DNA of 64,000 nucleotides from Candidatus Nanohaloarchaea archaeon (GTDB taxonomy: Archaea > Nanohalarchaeota > Nanosalinia > Nanosalinales > Nanosalinaceae). The position numbers and the translations under genes were made by a program. Shown here in pieces: positions 1 through 8,731 of the stretch. The stretch is from positions 1 to 64,000 of the forward strand of contig JACOQA010000001.1 of the NCBI GenBank assembly GCA_014297435.1, given 5' to 3'. Numbering within the stretch: position 1 is the stretch's first letter; each line of letters starts with the position of its first letter. Below the pieces are notes generated by a model. That model did no database searches. It saw only the letters and a program-made list of their open reading frames with translations, and was not told where the DNA came from.

Positions 1-273
1 GCTATCAGCAAACTTGAAAGTGGAATTCATATCAGTTACTTGGGAGGTACATGCCTTGTATGCATTACTATTGTCAACCATGTCCTCTAAATCACTTTTA
101 TCGCCTGCAACCTCATATGTTACTCCATCCAAAGTCTTAGTTGTACCAGGAGAAACACCGTTGCAGTAAACAGTACCATCCTGCTTGTAGAAGTTGGATT
201 GCTGGGCTGTTCCTAATCCTGTTAGTATTAATGTTGCTGCAATTACTGAGATTATTTTGTATTTTTCTTTCAT
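1..273 (-). CDS. Secreted BspA-like (DUF285-type) repeat protein, 5' part only
   Basis: This gene runs off the left edge of the window; the first 91 codons are visible. It starts with a typical Sec signal peptide (MKEKYKIISVIAATLILTG, then GLGTAQQ), so the product is exported. The last visible residues, VTDMNSTFKFADS, resemble the VTDM-x-x-x-F-x-x-A-x-S core of BspA-like/DUF285 leucine-rich surface repeats, which are often arranged in long tandem arrays. The start codon overlaps the stop of the upstream pilin-like gene by one base (TAATG), so the two are almost certainly translated from one mRNA. Signal peptide and context are seen; the repeat family rests on a single partial repeat, so it is a moderate call. 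Function is probably adhesion or cell-surface contact. Confidence 0.6.
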   Translation of the reverse strand, partial: MKEKYKIISVIAATLILTGLGTAQQSNFYKQDGTVYCNGVSPGTTKTLDGVTYEVAGDKSDLEDMVDNSNAYKACTSQVTDMNSTFKFADS

Positions 274-752
274 TATTGTTTCACCTGGAAGTCTGAGTTT
301 GTCATAGGGCTTGGCACTGAACCACCGGAACTCTGAATGGTTTCTTCTTCAGCTGAAACCGGTAAATTCCGTGAAGATACTTCAACACGGTCAGGCTTTG
401 AAGAAGTATTTAACTCGACAGTAGCGATCCCGTTTTGAGATAAAGAAAAATCAACGTTTCTCTGAACGGGTTTCTCGCCGTAAGCGGTTATAGTAAAGTT
501 ATTCATTTCGGTTTGACCGGAGTTTTGTAAAACGACGGTTATATTACCAGAACCGGAACTGTAACTGGCCTGAGAAATATCTAGTCTTGCCTGTGAAGCG
601 TCCAGAACTGTATCACTGGTATCAGAAACGCTTTGCTGAGTATTATCTAAAAGATCTGGTACCCACTGTGCGAAAATGCTGGCAATAGCCATGGTAAAAG
701 CAATCAGTAAAACAGCCGCAATCAACGGCGAAATACCTTTATGGACGGTCAT
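273..752 (-). CDS. Type IV pilin/archaellin-like secreted protein
   Basis: 159 aa. The N-terminus is a class III (prepilin-type) signal: a short charged segment MTVHKG followed by a hydrophobic stretch beginning ISPLIAAVLLIAF. This is the pattern of archaeal pilins of the DUF1628 / archaellin N-terminal type, where cleavage after the charged part leaves a hydrophobic helix for filament packing. The rest is Ser/Asn/Thr-rich with likely beta structure and several N-x-S/T sequons (e.g. NIT, NFT, NTS), consistent with a glycosylated external domain. It shares one base with the next gene, a secreted repeat protein, suggesting a small surface-adhesin operon. A box TTTATATC lies about 27 bases before the ATG, pointing to a leaderless transcript. 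Whether it is a filament subunit or a membrane-anchored pilin-like protein is unknown. Confidence 0.7.
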   Translation of the reverse strand: MTVHKGISPLIAAVLLIAFTMAIASIFAQWVPDLLDNTQQSVSDTSDTVLDASQARLDISQASYSSGSGNITVVLQNSGQTEMNNFTITAYGEKPVQRNVDFSLSQNGIATVELNTSSKPDRVEVSSRNLPVSAEEETIQSSGGSVPSPMTNSDFQVKQ

Positions 753-774
753 ACTGGTATTTTATAGGAGGTCG

Positions 775-782
775 GATATAAA
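775..782 (-). promoter_or_regulatory. TATA box of the pilin-like/surface protein operon
   Basis: TTTATATC on the minus strand, centred about 27 bases before the ATG at 752. This spacing fits archaeal box A elements driving leaderless transcripts. Confidence 0.5.
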
Positions 783-815
783 CCTTTAATTCATGTTCGT
801 CTTGTGAGATAGAGT

Positions 816-888
816 TGGCAGGGGGAGGATTTGAACCCCCGTCCGTACCGCCCCGGGGTACGATGATAGTCCGCTACACTACCCCGCC
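816..888 (-). tRNA. tRNA-Pro (GGG anticodon), with C at position 33
   Basis: A 73-base cloverleaf reads on the minus strand. Acceptor arms are GGCGGGG and CCCTGCC (one G-U pair) with discriminator A and no encoded CCA. The T arm is GGGGG / TTCAAAT / CCTCC. The anticodon stem GTACC/GGTAC encloses the loop CCGGGGC, which places GGG at positions 34-36 (proline). The base at position 33 is C instead of the nearly universal U. G1-C72 and A73 agree with archaeal proline identity. An alternative register with a 9-base loop is possible but less regular. No intron is evident. Confidence 0.85.
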
Positions 889-1015
889 TAAACATGCTTA
901 CCTAAATTTCACGGATTCAAGGTTTTAAACCTGACTTTGAGCAGGGTTGTCCGATACTGGATGAAACCACTTGAAGCAAGGCATCGCAGAATTCGCAGGT
1001 GGAGGGGGAAATAAT

Positions 1016-1933
1016 ATGGTTACACCAGAGGAAGTCGGTGCATGCCCGGTCTGTGGAGCTGAAGAGTTTGAAGAAGACAAAACTCTAGGGGAAACAGTCT
1101 GCAGGAACTGTGGAGCAATAATAGAAGAGGATATGGTCGAAGAGGAGGGAGGTCCTCGCGCATTCACACAGGAAGAGAAGAATAAGATTGAACGCACAGG
1201 TGCACCTCTCACGTTCACCAAGCATGACAGAGGGATATCCACACAGATGGGTTCAGGAGGCGCTTTACGGAATGTATCGCCTTCTAAAAGAGGACAGTAT
1301 TACCGTATAAGAAAATGGAACCGCAGGCTTTCAGGATCAAAACCTAGAAACTTGCGTTATGCATTATCCGAGATAAAAACGTTGGTAGATTTAATGAATT
1401 TGCCGAGATCGGTTCACGAGGAGTCTGCCAGACTTTACGAAAAATCATGGGAAGATGAAGCCTTGAAAGGCAGGAAAATCGAAAAGATTGTTGCAGGTAT
1501 TGTCTTCCTTGTTTCGAGGATGCAGGGGGTTCCAAGAACTTTGAAGGAGGTGGCGGATGCTTCGGGTGTTGACAAGAGAGAGGTAGGTAAAAACTACCGT
1601 TACATCGCCAGGAAACTCGACAAACAGGTAATGCCTGCAAGACCTGAAGAGTTTGTCTCCCGTTTCGCAGAGGAACTTGAGCTTCCCGGAGAGGTACAAG
1701 CAAGAGCAAAGAACATAATAGAAGAAGTTCGTGAAAAAGAGATTTTGTCTGGTAGAAGCCCTGAAGGCGTAGTCGCATCAGCCCTATATATAGCGTCAAA
1801 GATCGAAGGTGAAGACCGACCTCAAAAAGATATCGCGGAAACAGTAGGTGTCACGGAGGTAACTATCCGGAAAGGTTACAAGGATTTTGTAGAGGCTTTA
1901 GGGCTGGAGGAAGAAATGGAGGAGGCTAGCTAG
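1016..1933 (+). CDS. tfb: Transcription initiation factor IIB (TFB)
   Basis: About 305 aa from the chosen start. TFB recruits RNA polymerase to TBP-bound promoters. The N-terminus carries the zinc ribbon (CPVCG and CRNCG about 18 residues apart), then a B-reader/linker region with GGPRAFTQEE and RGISTQMG, then two cyclin-like repeats (first around SEIKTLVDLMNLPRSV, second around IIEEVREKEILSGRSPEGVVASALYIAS). I chose the ATG at 1016 rather than the in-frame ATG at 971 because a strong GGAGGGGG Shine-Dalgarno sequence lies just before it and the protein then begins at the zinc ribbon. It converges with, and overlaps by a few bases, the next gene's stop. Family identity is very clear; whether the genome has other TFB paralogues cannot be seen here. 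Confidence 0.95.
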   Translation: MVTPEEVGACPVCGAEEFEEDKTLGETVCRNCGAIIEEDMVEEEGGPRAFTQEEKNKIERTGAPLTFTKHDRGISTQMGSGGALRNVSPSKRGQYYRIRKWNRRLSGSKPRNLRYALSEIKTLVDLMNLPRSVHEESARLYEKSWEDEALKGRKIEKIVAGIVFLVSRMQGVPRTLKEVADASGVDKREVGKNYRYIARKLDKQVMPARPEEFVSRFAEELELPGEVQARAKNIIEEVREKEILSGRSPEGVVASALYIASKIEGEDRPQKDIAETVGVTEVTIRKGYKDFVEALGLEEEMEEAS

Positions 1934-2772
1934 TTCTGTTCTGCGGCGTACTCCAGTACTTTGCCTTGGAACTGTTCGTATCTTTCTTTGAGTTTTCTCT
2001 CAACCTCGTCCTTATTTTTCCAGTTAAATTTCTCGCAAGCTAGGTAGCGTTCTTTCTGAGTCTGTAGGCATCTTGAGTCTGAAACCGTGAAATTACGACC
2101 AGGAAGCAAATTATTCTGATCTGAAGTAACATAGCTGTTTTTTTCCGCGTATTTCTGGCACTTCGATTTCTCAAGAGTTTTTCCCACGTTATAAGGTGTG
2201 TTTGAAGACCATTTTGTTCCTTCGGTGGCGTTAATTTTCATCTCGCAGTTACAGGTTTGTTTTTGTTTTAGTTTGCCGGTTATCTCTATTCTCGGTTTTG
2301 GTATATTTCCTGAATCTGAGAAGAAAGCGCTTATTCCGGATGCACCTTTCATCAAGTCAGAGGCAAGACCTGATTTTTCTTGACATGATCTGAAACTGAC
2401 TGTGCTTCCTGAACCGGTCAAAGTGTTGCTTGAACTTAACTTACCTGAAATCTTCACTGTCTCGCCTACCAGCTTTTGGCTGTTCGACAGCTTATCTATT
2501 GAAACTTGTTTGGGTCCGGAAGTGACAAGAGCTGCAGTTAAAACCACTGCAATCACTAATGTTGTCGCGCTACCGATCTTCAACCAGAACGTCTTGTTCG
2601 ACTTTTTCCCAGGTATTGTTGCTTCCTTTCCACTTCTCTTGACTTTTTCTATCGCTCTATCTATGTCTCGATCCGATATATCTTCATTGGCTAAAACATC
2701 TCTTATCTCTTCGAAACTATAGCCTTCTTCACGCTGTTCACTTATCCATTCTTCTAGCTCTCTTTCATCCAT
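1930..2772 (-). CDS. Single-pass membrane protein with N-terminal helical domain
   Basis: 280 aa, no family recognised. Residues about 1-50 are an acidic helical domain (MDERELEEWISEQREEGYSF...) of the type that often mediates small protein contacts. One transmembrane helix follows at about residues 64-86 (GSATTLVIAVVLTAALVTS region). The C-terminal part of about 190 residues would be outside the cell. It begins with a beta-rich segment (VGETVKISGKLSSS..., ITGKLKQKQ) that could be an OB-like fold, and contains at least six cysteines, including a CNC pair, so disulphides are likely. The 3' end overlaps the end of tfb (convergent). Topology is visible; function is unknown. Confidence 0.6.
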   Translation of the reverse strand: MDERELEEWISEQREEGYSFEEIRDVLANEDISDRDIDRAIEKVKRSGKEATIPGKKSNKTFWLKIGSATTLVIAVVLTAALVTSGPKQVSIDKLSNSQKLVGETVKISGKLSSSNTLTGSGSTVSFRSCQEKSGLASDLMKGASGISAFFSDSGNIPKPRIEITGKLKQKQTCNCEMKINATEGTKWSSNTPYNVGKTLEKSKCQKYAEKNSYVTSDQNNLLPGRNFTVSDSRCLQTQKERYLACEKFNWKNKDEVERKLKERYEQFQGKVLEYAAEQN

Positions 2773-2816
2773 GCAAAAACCGTTATAGAAACTTTCTTTT
2801 GAATTTAACTTCCCTT

Positions 2817-4721
2817 CTACTTCAGGTCTGACTTGCCTGGCGGCATCGATCTCATGATGTAGTCGAGATCCAGTTTCTCATCGAACTGTTTCCGAATCTT
2901 TTTTGCGATATCTGACTTTTTTTCCCTACCAGGAACTATCTCAACTGCATTACCGCAGTGTTCCTTGACTGCTTCTATTGGTCCGCACATAGGAACGAAT
3001 ACATCATCCTCTATTTCGTAGGATCCTACGCCGGCTTCGACAGAAACGTTCCTGATGTACTCTCTTTCGCCCCGGATAACGAAAGCGCCTTTTGCCAGGT
3101 ATTCGCCTGACTCCGCTTCCTGTGTGACTTGATCAGGTTCAACGTAGTAGACGTCGTCAGCTCCTATACCTGCTTTCCAGGTCTTCGTGAATGTTACTGC
3201 AGCTTTCGCAGCTTCCTGTCTTGTTTTCTCTCCAGCATCCTGACCATCTTTCACTACTACAGATGGCGCTCCATCAAAGTTGGCGTGGAAGTATAGATCG
3301 TTCTTCTCCATATGCTTCTTCACAAGCATCTCGTTGGTCTGAACATCTCTACCCATCAAAACTAGGTGTCCTTCGGAAGATTTGAACCAGCGGTACTTCT
3401 CGAACCATTCTTTTTCTCTCTTCTCTGACTTGTCCTCCATGACTTCGTCGAGATCTATATCCTGTTCTCCCAATTCTTCTAACTGTTCTTCTACGTCTTT
3501 CAGGGCGTTTTTGGCGCTTTCTATCTTGCTTTCCGAATCCTTGGCTTTGTCGTATAGTTCGGAGGCTGTGGCTTCTAAGTCCTGGAATAGGTTGATCTTC
3601 AGGGTTTTATCCCCTACATCGATTGATATGAATTCTTCCTGTTCGTTCATGCCTTTGATTTTCTCGATGTCGCCATGATCTTCTTCACTCTCTTTAGCCT
3701 CCTCTATCTTTCCACGTGTTTCGGGCCATGAATGCTCCTTTATGGCGTTTTCGAACTCGGTCTTCAGTTTTTCAAGTAGCTGGTAGTTTTCGTAGATCGA
3801 TTCAGCATCCTCTCTTTTCTGTTCAGCCGACTTCTTCAGACCTTCAATCTTGCGCTCCATCTGCTTTTTCTGACGTTCCAAACCCTGCTTTTCTTCCTGA
3901 TAGACCTTCCTTCTCTTCCTCTCCTCTTTCCTCTTCTCCCGGCGGTAGAAAAACTCGTCTAGAGCAGTACTAAATAAGTCAAACTCCTCGACTTCCAGAT
4001 TAGAATATTCTTCTAGAGGGAATGGAGAAGCCCTCCTCAACTCTTTTTCGTCCTGGTAAATCCGTGGAGACCGTTCTCCTTCAATTATTTTCTCAATATT
4101 TGAATTAATTCTTTCTACCTCTTCTTCACTTAGCTCCGAGATCTCTGTATGTTTATCGATATCTGCGCGTGAACAGATCTCCTCTGCATAGGTTCCTCCA
4201 AGACTTAGGTCTGATGCAATTCTTCTCACAACTTCGCCTTCTTCCAATTTTTCAACATAATCCTCCATTTCCCTCGGGTCAGGTGCAGGATCCGGGTAAA
4301 CGTACTCTTCTCCGACCTCTATGGTTCTGTCAGCCCACTGCTCCTGCCTCAAAGCGCCGATAATCTTCCCGTCCTTTACCAGAATGAAGTTGCCTTTTCC
4401 GAAGATCTCGCAAATTAGTTTAACATCGCCCGATTTTAACTCGAGAATTCTGTCAAATCCGCGTTGTTTAACCTCGTCAAGTTTGCCGAGATGTTTTCTT
4501 AGCTCCATTGCGAAGCCTGGAGGCTTTGTAGGATTGTCTCTCTTGTACTTGGAAAGAAATGCGTAGCTTGTTCCGATTAGAAGTCTTTTCTTGCCTTCTC
4601 CGCCGATGTAGACCTCGACCGTTAACTCTTTGTCTCTCTGGTAAACTTTCTGGACATGACCTCCCTCTAACTCTCTGAAGTCGTCCATCAATATTGAAAG
4701 ATCGAGGCTTGTAAGTTCCAT
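2817..4721 (-). CDS. rqcH: NFACT family protein, RqcH/Rqc2 homologue
   Basis: 634 aa, the usual length for this family. It has an N-terminal NFACT-N domain (MELTSLDLSILMDDFREL...), a helix-hairpin-helix region, a long charged coiled coil at about residues 265-340 and 400-435, and a C-terminal NFACT-R (DUF814) domain with the typical GRDVQTNEMLVKKHMEKND and LYFHA core. Members bind obstructed 50S subunits carrying peptidyl-tRNA and, in bacteria and eukaryotes, add C-terminal tails that mark stalled chains for degradation. It is the last gene of a run smc-scpA-scpB-rqcH, with a 39-base gap to scpB. Nothing in the sequence links the two activities directly. Family assignment is firm; tailing activity in archaea is inference. 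Confidence 0.9.
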   Translation of the reverse strand: MELTSLDLSILMDDFRELEGGHVQKVYQRDKELTVEVYIGGEGKKRLLIGTSYAFLSKYKRDNPTKPPGFAMELRKHLGKLDEVKQRGFDRILELKSGDVKLICEIFGKGNFILVKDGKIIGALRQEQWADRTIEVGEEYVYPDPAPDPREMEDYVEKLEEGEVVRRIASDLSLGGTYAEEICSRADIDKHTEISELSEEEVERINSNIEKIIEGERSPRIYQDEKELRRASPFPLEEYSNLEVEEFDLFSTALDEFFYRREKRKEERKRRKVYQEEKQGLERQKKQMERKIEGLKKSAEQKREDAESIYENYQLLEKLKTEFENAIKEHSWPETRGKIEEAKESEEDHGDIEKIKGMNEQEEFISIDVGDKTLKINLFQDLEATASELYDKAKDSESKIESAKNALKDVEEQLEELGEQDIDLDEVMEDKSEKREKEWFEKYRWFKSSEGHLVLMGRDVQTNEMLVKKHMEKNDLYFHANFDGAPSVVVKDGQDAGEKTRQEAAKAAVTFTKTWKAGIGADDVYYVEPDQVTQEAESGEYLAKGAFVIRGEREYIRNVSVEAGVGSYEIEDDVFVPMCGPIEAVKEHCGNAVEIVPGREKKSDIAKKIRKQFDEKLDLDYIMRSMPPGKSDLK

Positions 4722-4760
4722 AACTAAGTCTGTTAAATCAAGTTACAAAAAGGGGTCTTA

Positions 4761-5294
4761 CTAGAACATGTCGACGCCTTCCTGCTCTCCGTCTCTTCCA
4801 GCCTGCTCGTTCTCGAACTGTCGCTTGAACTCATCAAAATCCGAAAGATCGAAGTAGTCTAGGAAGTGATTAGTAACGTCTAGGATGGCGGTTCTACCGT
4901 CTTTCTCCTTGGAGATAAATCCTCTCGATACCATTTCCTTCACGTGCTGGTAGGCTCTGTTACCTCTGATTTCAACGATATCTGTCTGTTCGACAGGTGC
5001 GTTGTAAGCAATAAGGGAAAGTGTTCTAAGCTGTCCTTCGTTGAGGTCTTGATGCGGTGCTAGATGGGAAACATGCTCCAGGTGATCTTTCTTGACCTTT
5101 AGCTCGTATCCTTCAGGCGTTTTAACAAGTTCTAGACCTCTATTATCTTCGTCAAGATCATCACGGAATTCCTCTATAAGCATGTCGACGTAGCCCATAG
5201 AACCTAGGTCTAGTATATCGGCTATTTCATCAGAGTCTACCGGTTCCTCTGCCAAGAAAAGCGCAGCCTCAAGTCTTGATTTCTTGTCTTCCAT
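4761..5294 (-). CDS. scpB: Segregation and condensation protein B (ScpB)
   Basis: 177 aa. It contains the tandem winged-helix architecture of ScpB/kite proteins: an N-terminal ...SRLEAALFLAEEPVDSDEIADIL motif and a second winged helix around LSLIAYNAPVEQTDIVEIRGN, which matches the conserved ScpB signature. ScpB dimers bind the ScpA kleisin and complete the SMC ring that organises and segregates chromosomes. The gene lies 32 bases downstream of scpA, which follows smc, so all three ring components are co-located. The acidic C-terminal tail fits the salt-adapted character of the window. Confidence 0.92.
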   Translation of the reverse strand: MEDKKSRLEAALFLAEEPVDSDEIADILDLGSMGYVDMLIEEFRDDLDEDNRGLELVKTPEGYELKVKKDHLEHVSHLAPHQDLNEGQLRTLSLIAYNAPVEQTDIVEIRGNRAYQHVKEMVSRGFISKEKDGRTAILDVTNHFLDYFDLSDFDEFKRQFENEQAGRDGEQEGVDMF

Positions 5295-5326
5295 GTTGAG
5301 AGTTTATTGCCTCCATTAAAAAATAC

Positions 5327-6061
5327 TTAGTTCGCTGCCTTCTCTTCCTCTCGTGGTTTAACTTCAAGTTCTCCTAGCCACTCGTCCTGTATACAGTCAA
5401 CCTTCCTATCATTTTCCAAGTGTAGGACGTGCAGGAACTTCTCTATCTGTTCCTCCTGATCCTTTGATTCGAGCAACTGGTCGAACTTTACCTTTTCTTT
5501 GCTTGAACCGACTAAACCGTTAAGCCTTGAGAAAAGCGAGTTTATCTTCTCGTTCAAAGACTTTTCGTCGATATCAACGGGATCGTCCATTTCCTCTCTA
5601 AGCTCTCTTCGCTCCTCTCTCTTTTCCTTAACTTCCATCGCGTCATCCAGAGCGTCCTTTAATTCATTGAGGCTCATACGTCTTTTTGGCTTAGCTTTTA
5701 CAGGGACTTCCAAGTCCGGTCCTACCTCTAGGTCGGGTTCTTCGTCTTCCTGTATCTCTTCTTCCTCTATCATTTCGTCTTCCTCGAAGTCCATAGGGTT
5801 CTCCGGTTCCTGCTGCTCTTCCTCTTGATAGTCTCCAGCTAAAGCCAAGGTTTTCATCCTGAGTAATGCGGCAGAAATTCTGACGGCCTTTGCAGGAATC
5901 TCTAAATCAAAATCTTCCAGCTCGGAAATATACTCTCGGTATCTGTCGGTAAGAAGGCATATATCTATGTTCTCGGGGTTCATGTCCGCGGTAAGAACTT
6001 CTAAAGTCTCTTCCCAAGGTTGTTCTGCGAGGGTCTCAGTATCTATTTCCAAATTTTCCAT
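5327..6061 (-). CDS. scpA: Segregation and condensation protein A (ScpA kleisin)
   Basis: 244 aa kleisin. The N-terminal helix bundle (LLTDRYREYISELEDFDLEIPAKAVRISAALLRMKT) is the segment that contacts the SMC neck. A very acidic linker of about 40 residues follows, rich in Glu and Asp, and then a basic helix (KPKRRMSLNELKDALDDAM), typical of ScpA middle regions. The C-terminal winged helix (KVKFDQLLESKDQEEQIEKFLHVLHLEND) would bind the SMC head. It is placed between smc and scpB with short spacers. Kleisin identity is supported by both ends and by the neighbours. Confidence 0.92.
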   Translation of the reverse strand: MENLEIDTETLAEQPWEETLEVLTADMNPENIDICLLTDRYREYISELEDFDLEIPAKAVRISAALLRMKTLALAGDYQEEEQQEPENPMDFEEDEMIEEEEIQEDEEPDLEVGPDLEVPVKAKPKRRMSLNELKDALDDAMEVKEKREERRELREEMDDPVDIDEKSLNEKINSLFSRLNGLVGSSKEKVKFDQLLESKDQEEQIEKFLHVLHLENDRKVDCIQDEWLGELEVKPREEEKAAN

Positions 6062-6133
6062 TCTTTATCATCCTTTACTCCCTCACTCCCCATTGAATTG
6101 TTAGAACGCGTTTCTTTTAACTTTTCAGGTGGT

Positions 6134-8731
6134 CTAGGCATCGAGTTCGATGCTTCTCATTTTTGATACACCTTCCTGCATAGAAACGCCATAAGCTCTC
6201 TCAGCGTGTCTTACAGTAATTTCGTTGTGGCTGATAACTATGAACTGGTTGCCTTCCGCATAATCCTTAAGTAGTTCGGACAGCTTCTTTGAGTTCGATT
6301 TGTCTAATGCTGCATCGATCTCGTCCATGATGTAGAAAGGGCTTTCCTCATACTCTAAAATTGCGAATACGAAAGCAATTGCAGTCAATGTTTTTTCTCC
6401 GCCCGATAAGGCCTGGATGATGTGTGGTTCTTTCTTCGGAGGTGCCGCCCTGATCTTCAAGCCTTTCTCGATATTATCTTCCTCTAGTTCAAGTTCTGCG
6501 TTTCCTCCGTCGAATAACTGTGTAAAGATCCTTGAGAAGCTCTCCTGTAGCTGTTCAAGTGTTTCCATGAAGCATTCTCGTTTCTTCTTATCGATCTCGT
6601 TGATCAGGTCCTCGATCTCAAGTTTTTCCTGCCTTATCTCGGATACACGTTCTTTGAAGTCGTCGAAGTCTTCTTTCTTTCTCTTGTATTCGTCTATCGC
6701 CCTCATGTTGACAGGACCCATCGAGTTCTGTTTCCTAAGTACTTTCTTCTTTTTCTTCTTCAGATCTTCAGGACTAGAGTCCAACCCGATGAGTTCGTCC
6801 TCATCGAAATCATACTCTTGTTCGTCCTCTTCGATATTGTCAAGCTCGGCCTTGAGACGGGCTTTCTTCGAGCCTACATCATCAATTTTGGTTTCAAGTC
6901 TTTGCTGTTCGCTGTACTTTTCCTGCCTTTCCTCTCTCAGATCTCTTAAATCTTCTCTTATCTGTTTTTTCTCGTCTTTTAGATCATCGTCAGTCTCTTC
7001 CTCGTTCTCCTTGTTCTTCTTCATCTCCTTCAGTTCGGCAACATCTTTCTGAAGTTTTTCTATCTCTTTCTCAACTTCTTTCTTCTCATTTTTCTTCTTG
7101 TCGGGGTCAAGCGACTTTGAAAGCTTTTTAGTGTCGCTGCTTCGTTTCTTCTTCTTTTTACCTCCGGACATAGCTCCGCCGCGTGACATAACGTCGCCGT
7201 CAAGCGTCACAACTCTTACGCCGTCAATATTCTTAACGGATTCCAGGTCTTCGGCGATTAACGTGTCCGAGAAGACATGGTTGATCGCTTTCTCATACTC
7301 GTCGTTGTAATTTACCAGGTTCGAAGCGTAATCAATCACACCTTTCTTCTTTTTCGCCATCTTCGATTTGGCGCTTTTAGAACGATCCTTAATCTTGTCA
7401 AGAGGAAGCATCCGCGCTCTTCCGATATTCTCTCTTTTCAGATAATTAATTGCGTCGACAGCAGTATTTCTATCTTCAACCACAACATCCTTCATGTGTC
7501 CTCCTGCCGCCGTATCGATCGCGATGGAGAAACGGTCATCTGCTGAAATCAGGTCCTGGAATGCCCCGATAATCTTATCGTTGTCCATAGAAAGAACGGC
7601 GTCAACAGCCCGTGAACCTGTGTTCTGTCTTTTCTGCATTTTTTGAAGGTCTTCGATCTGTTCCTTGAGATCTTCAAGCTTGTCTTTCTTGTTCTCTATC
7701 TTTCCGCGCTTCTTCTCGATACGGTTCTCAAGGTGCTGTACATCAGAGGTGCCTTGGGACTGGTTCTCCTCTATCTCGTCAATTCTGTCCTGTTTCTCAT
7801 CTATTTCGTTATCAATTTTTTCGAGCTGTTCTTCCAGTTCATCGATCTGCTCTTTCTTCTCTGAAGTATCGGTATTGATGTTTGCAAGTTGGTTGGAGAG
7901 CGCACGTTTTCTTACTTCTAGTATTGATGCCTCCAGCTTTTCTTTCCGTTCTTCAAGTTCGCGGTACTGGAGAGCAAGCTCTTTATCCTCTTTCAGTTTC
8001 TCCAGCTGTTCCTTCTTTTCCTCTAGAAGTATTTCTTGTTCTTGAAGCTTTGATTCGACCTCTTCAAGCTCTTCTTCGGCCTCATCCTTCTTTTCGTCGA
8101 AGACTGCGACCCCTGAGAGCTCATCAACAACCTTTCTTCTTTCAATTTCTGACTGTTCTACGATCTCTGTAACTTTTCCCTGGCGTACGAAGTGGTAGCC
8201 TTCAGGATCAATATTTGCTTTCTGAGCGATCTCATCTATCTTAGATTTTTTGCAGTTGGAGCCCTGGAACTTGTAGATAGAGCTACCGGCTTGAGTCACT
8301 TTTCTAGCAACTTTGATTTCCTCTGCCTCATCCTCTTCTTCAAGAAACTCGTCAAAAATTCCGGAGGAATTATCAAGATAGATTGATACCTTAGCGTAAT
8401 CAGCTTCTTTCCGGTTCTCGCCACCGTTAAATATTAGCTGTGTTAATTTCTCGGCTCTTAGGTTAGAAGAACGTCTTCCAAATATGAAACTAATGCCGTC
8501 AATTATGTTCGACTTACCATTACCATTCTCTCCGACTATAGCGGTCAGTCCTTCGTAGAATGGTACTGCAGTCTTCTGCTGGAACGACTTAAATCCTTTC
8601 GAGGTCACTTTGTTTATCTTTGTCGAGCCGTTTACTTTCTCCTCCTCTATCTTTTCTTCCATCTCCTCGAGTTCCTGTTTCTCTTCCTCGAGGTCTATAT
8701 CGTTAGATTCCTGCGCCACAGCCTCTGTCAT
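6134..8731 (-). CDS. smc: Chromosome segregation SMC ATPase with short arms
   Basis: 865 aa from the ATG at 8731. An in-frame ATG 16 codons upstream gives an unlikely hydrophobic extension. Walker A GENGNGKSN is at about residues 67-75, the hinge at about 380-525 (with GGHMKDVVVEDRNTA and GGAMSGGKK), the signature LSGGEKT at 775-781 and Walker B FYIMDEIDAAL at 799-809. SMC dimers with ScpA and ScpB entrap and extrude DNA. The two coiled-coil arms are only about 160 and 180 residues, against roughly 300 or more in typical 1,150-1,200 aa SMCs, so the rod would be about half the usual length. All catalytic parts are intact, so this is a compact but probably functional SMC. An acidic, non-globular segment precedes the head domain. 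Confidence 0.95.
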   Translation of the reverse strand: MTEAVAQESNDIDLEEEKQELEEMEEKIEEEKVNGSTKINKVTSKGFKSFQQKTAVPFYEGLTAIVGENGNGKSNIIDGISFIFGRRSSNLRAEKLTQLIFNGGENRKEADYAKVSIYLDNSSGIFDEFLEEEDEAEEIKVARKVTQAGSSIYKFQGSNCKKSKIDEIAQKANIDPEGYHFVRQGKVTEIVEQSEIERRKVVDELSGVAVFDEKKDEAEEELEEVESKLQEQEILLEEKKEQLEKLKEDKELALQYRELEERKEKLEASILEVRKRALSNQLANINTDTSEKKEQIDELEEQLEKIDNEIDEKQDRIDEIEENQSQGTSDVQHLENRIEKKRGKIENKKDKLEDLKEQIEDLQKMQKRQNTGSRAVDAVLSMDNDKIIGAFQDLISADDRFSIAIDTAAGGHMKDVVVEDRNTAVDAINYLKRENIGRARMLPLDKIKDRSKSAKSKMAKKKKGVIDYASNLVNYNDEYEKAINHVFSDTLIAEDLESVKNIDGVRVVTLDGDVMSRGGAMSGGKKKKKRSSDTKKLSKSLDPDKKKNEKKEVEKEIEKLQKDVAELKEMKKNKENEEETDDDLKDEKKQIREDLRDLREERQEKYSEQQRLETKIDDVGSKKARLKAELDNIEEDEQEYDFDEDELIGLDSSPEDLKKKKKKVLRKQNSMGPVNMRAIDEYKRKKEDFDDFKERVSEIRQEKLEIEDLINEIDKKKRECFMETLEQLQESFSRIFTQLFDGGNAELELEEDNIEKGLKIRAAPPKKEPHIIQALSGGEKTLTAIAFVFAILEYEESPFYIMDEIDAALDKSNSKKLSELLKDYAEGNQFIVISHNEITVRHAERAYGVSMQEGVSKMRSIELDA

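Noticed and set aside
925-1242. Antisense reading frame opposite tfb
   Set aside because: Codon pattern and the strong TFB protein on the other strand show it to be a shadow frame; same for most long frames opposite acidic coding regions.
6417-8045. Ser/Phe/Leu-rich frames opposite smc
   Set aside because: They are the complement of Glu/Lys-rich coiled-coil codons and have no start signals or domains.
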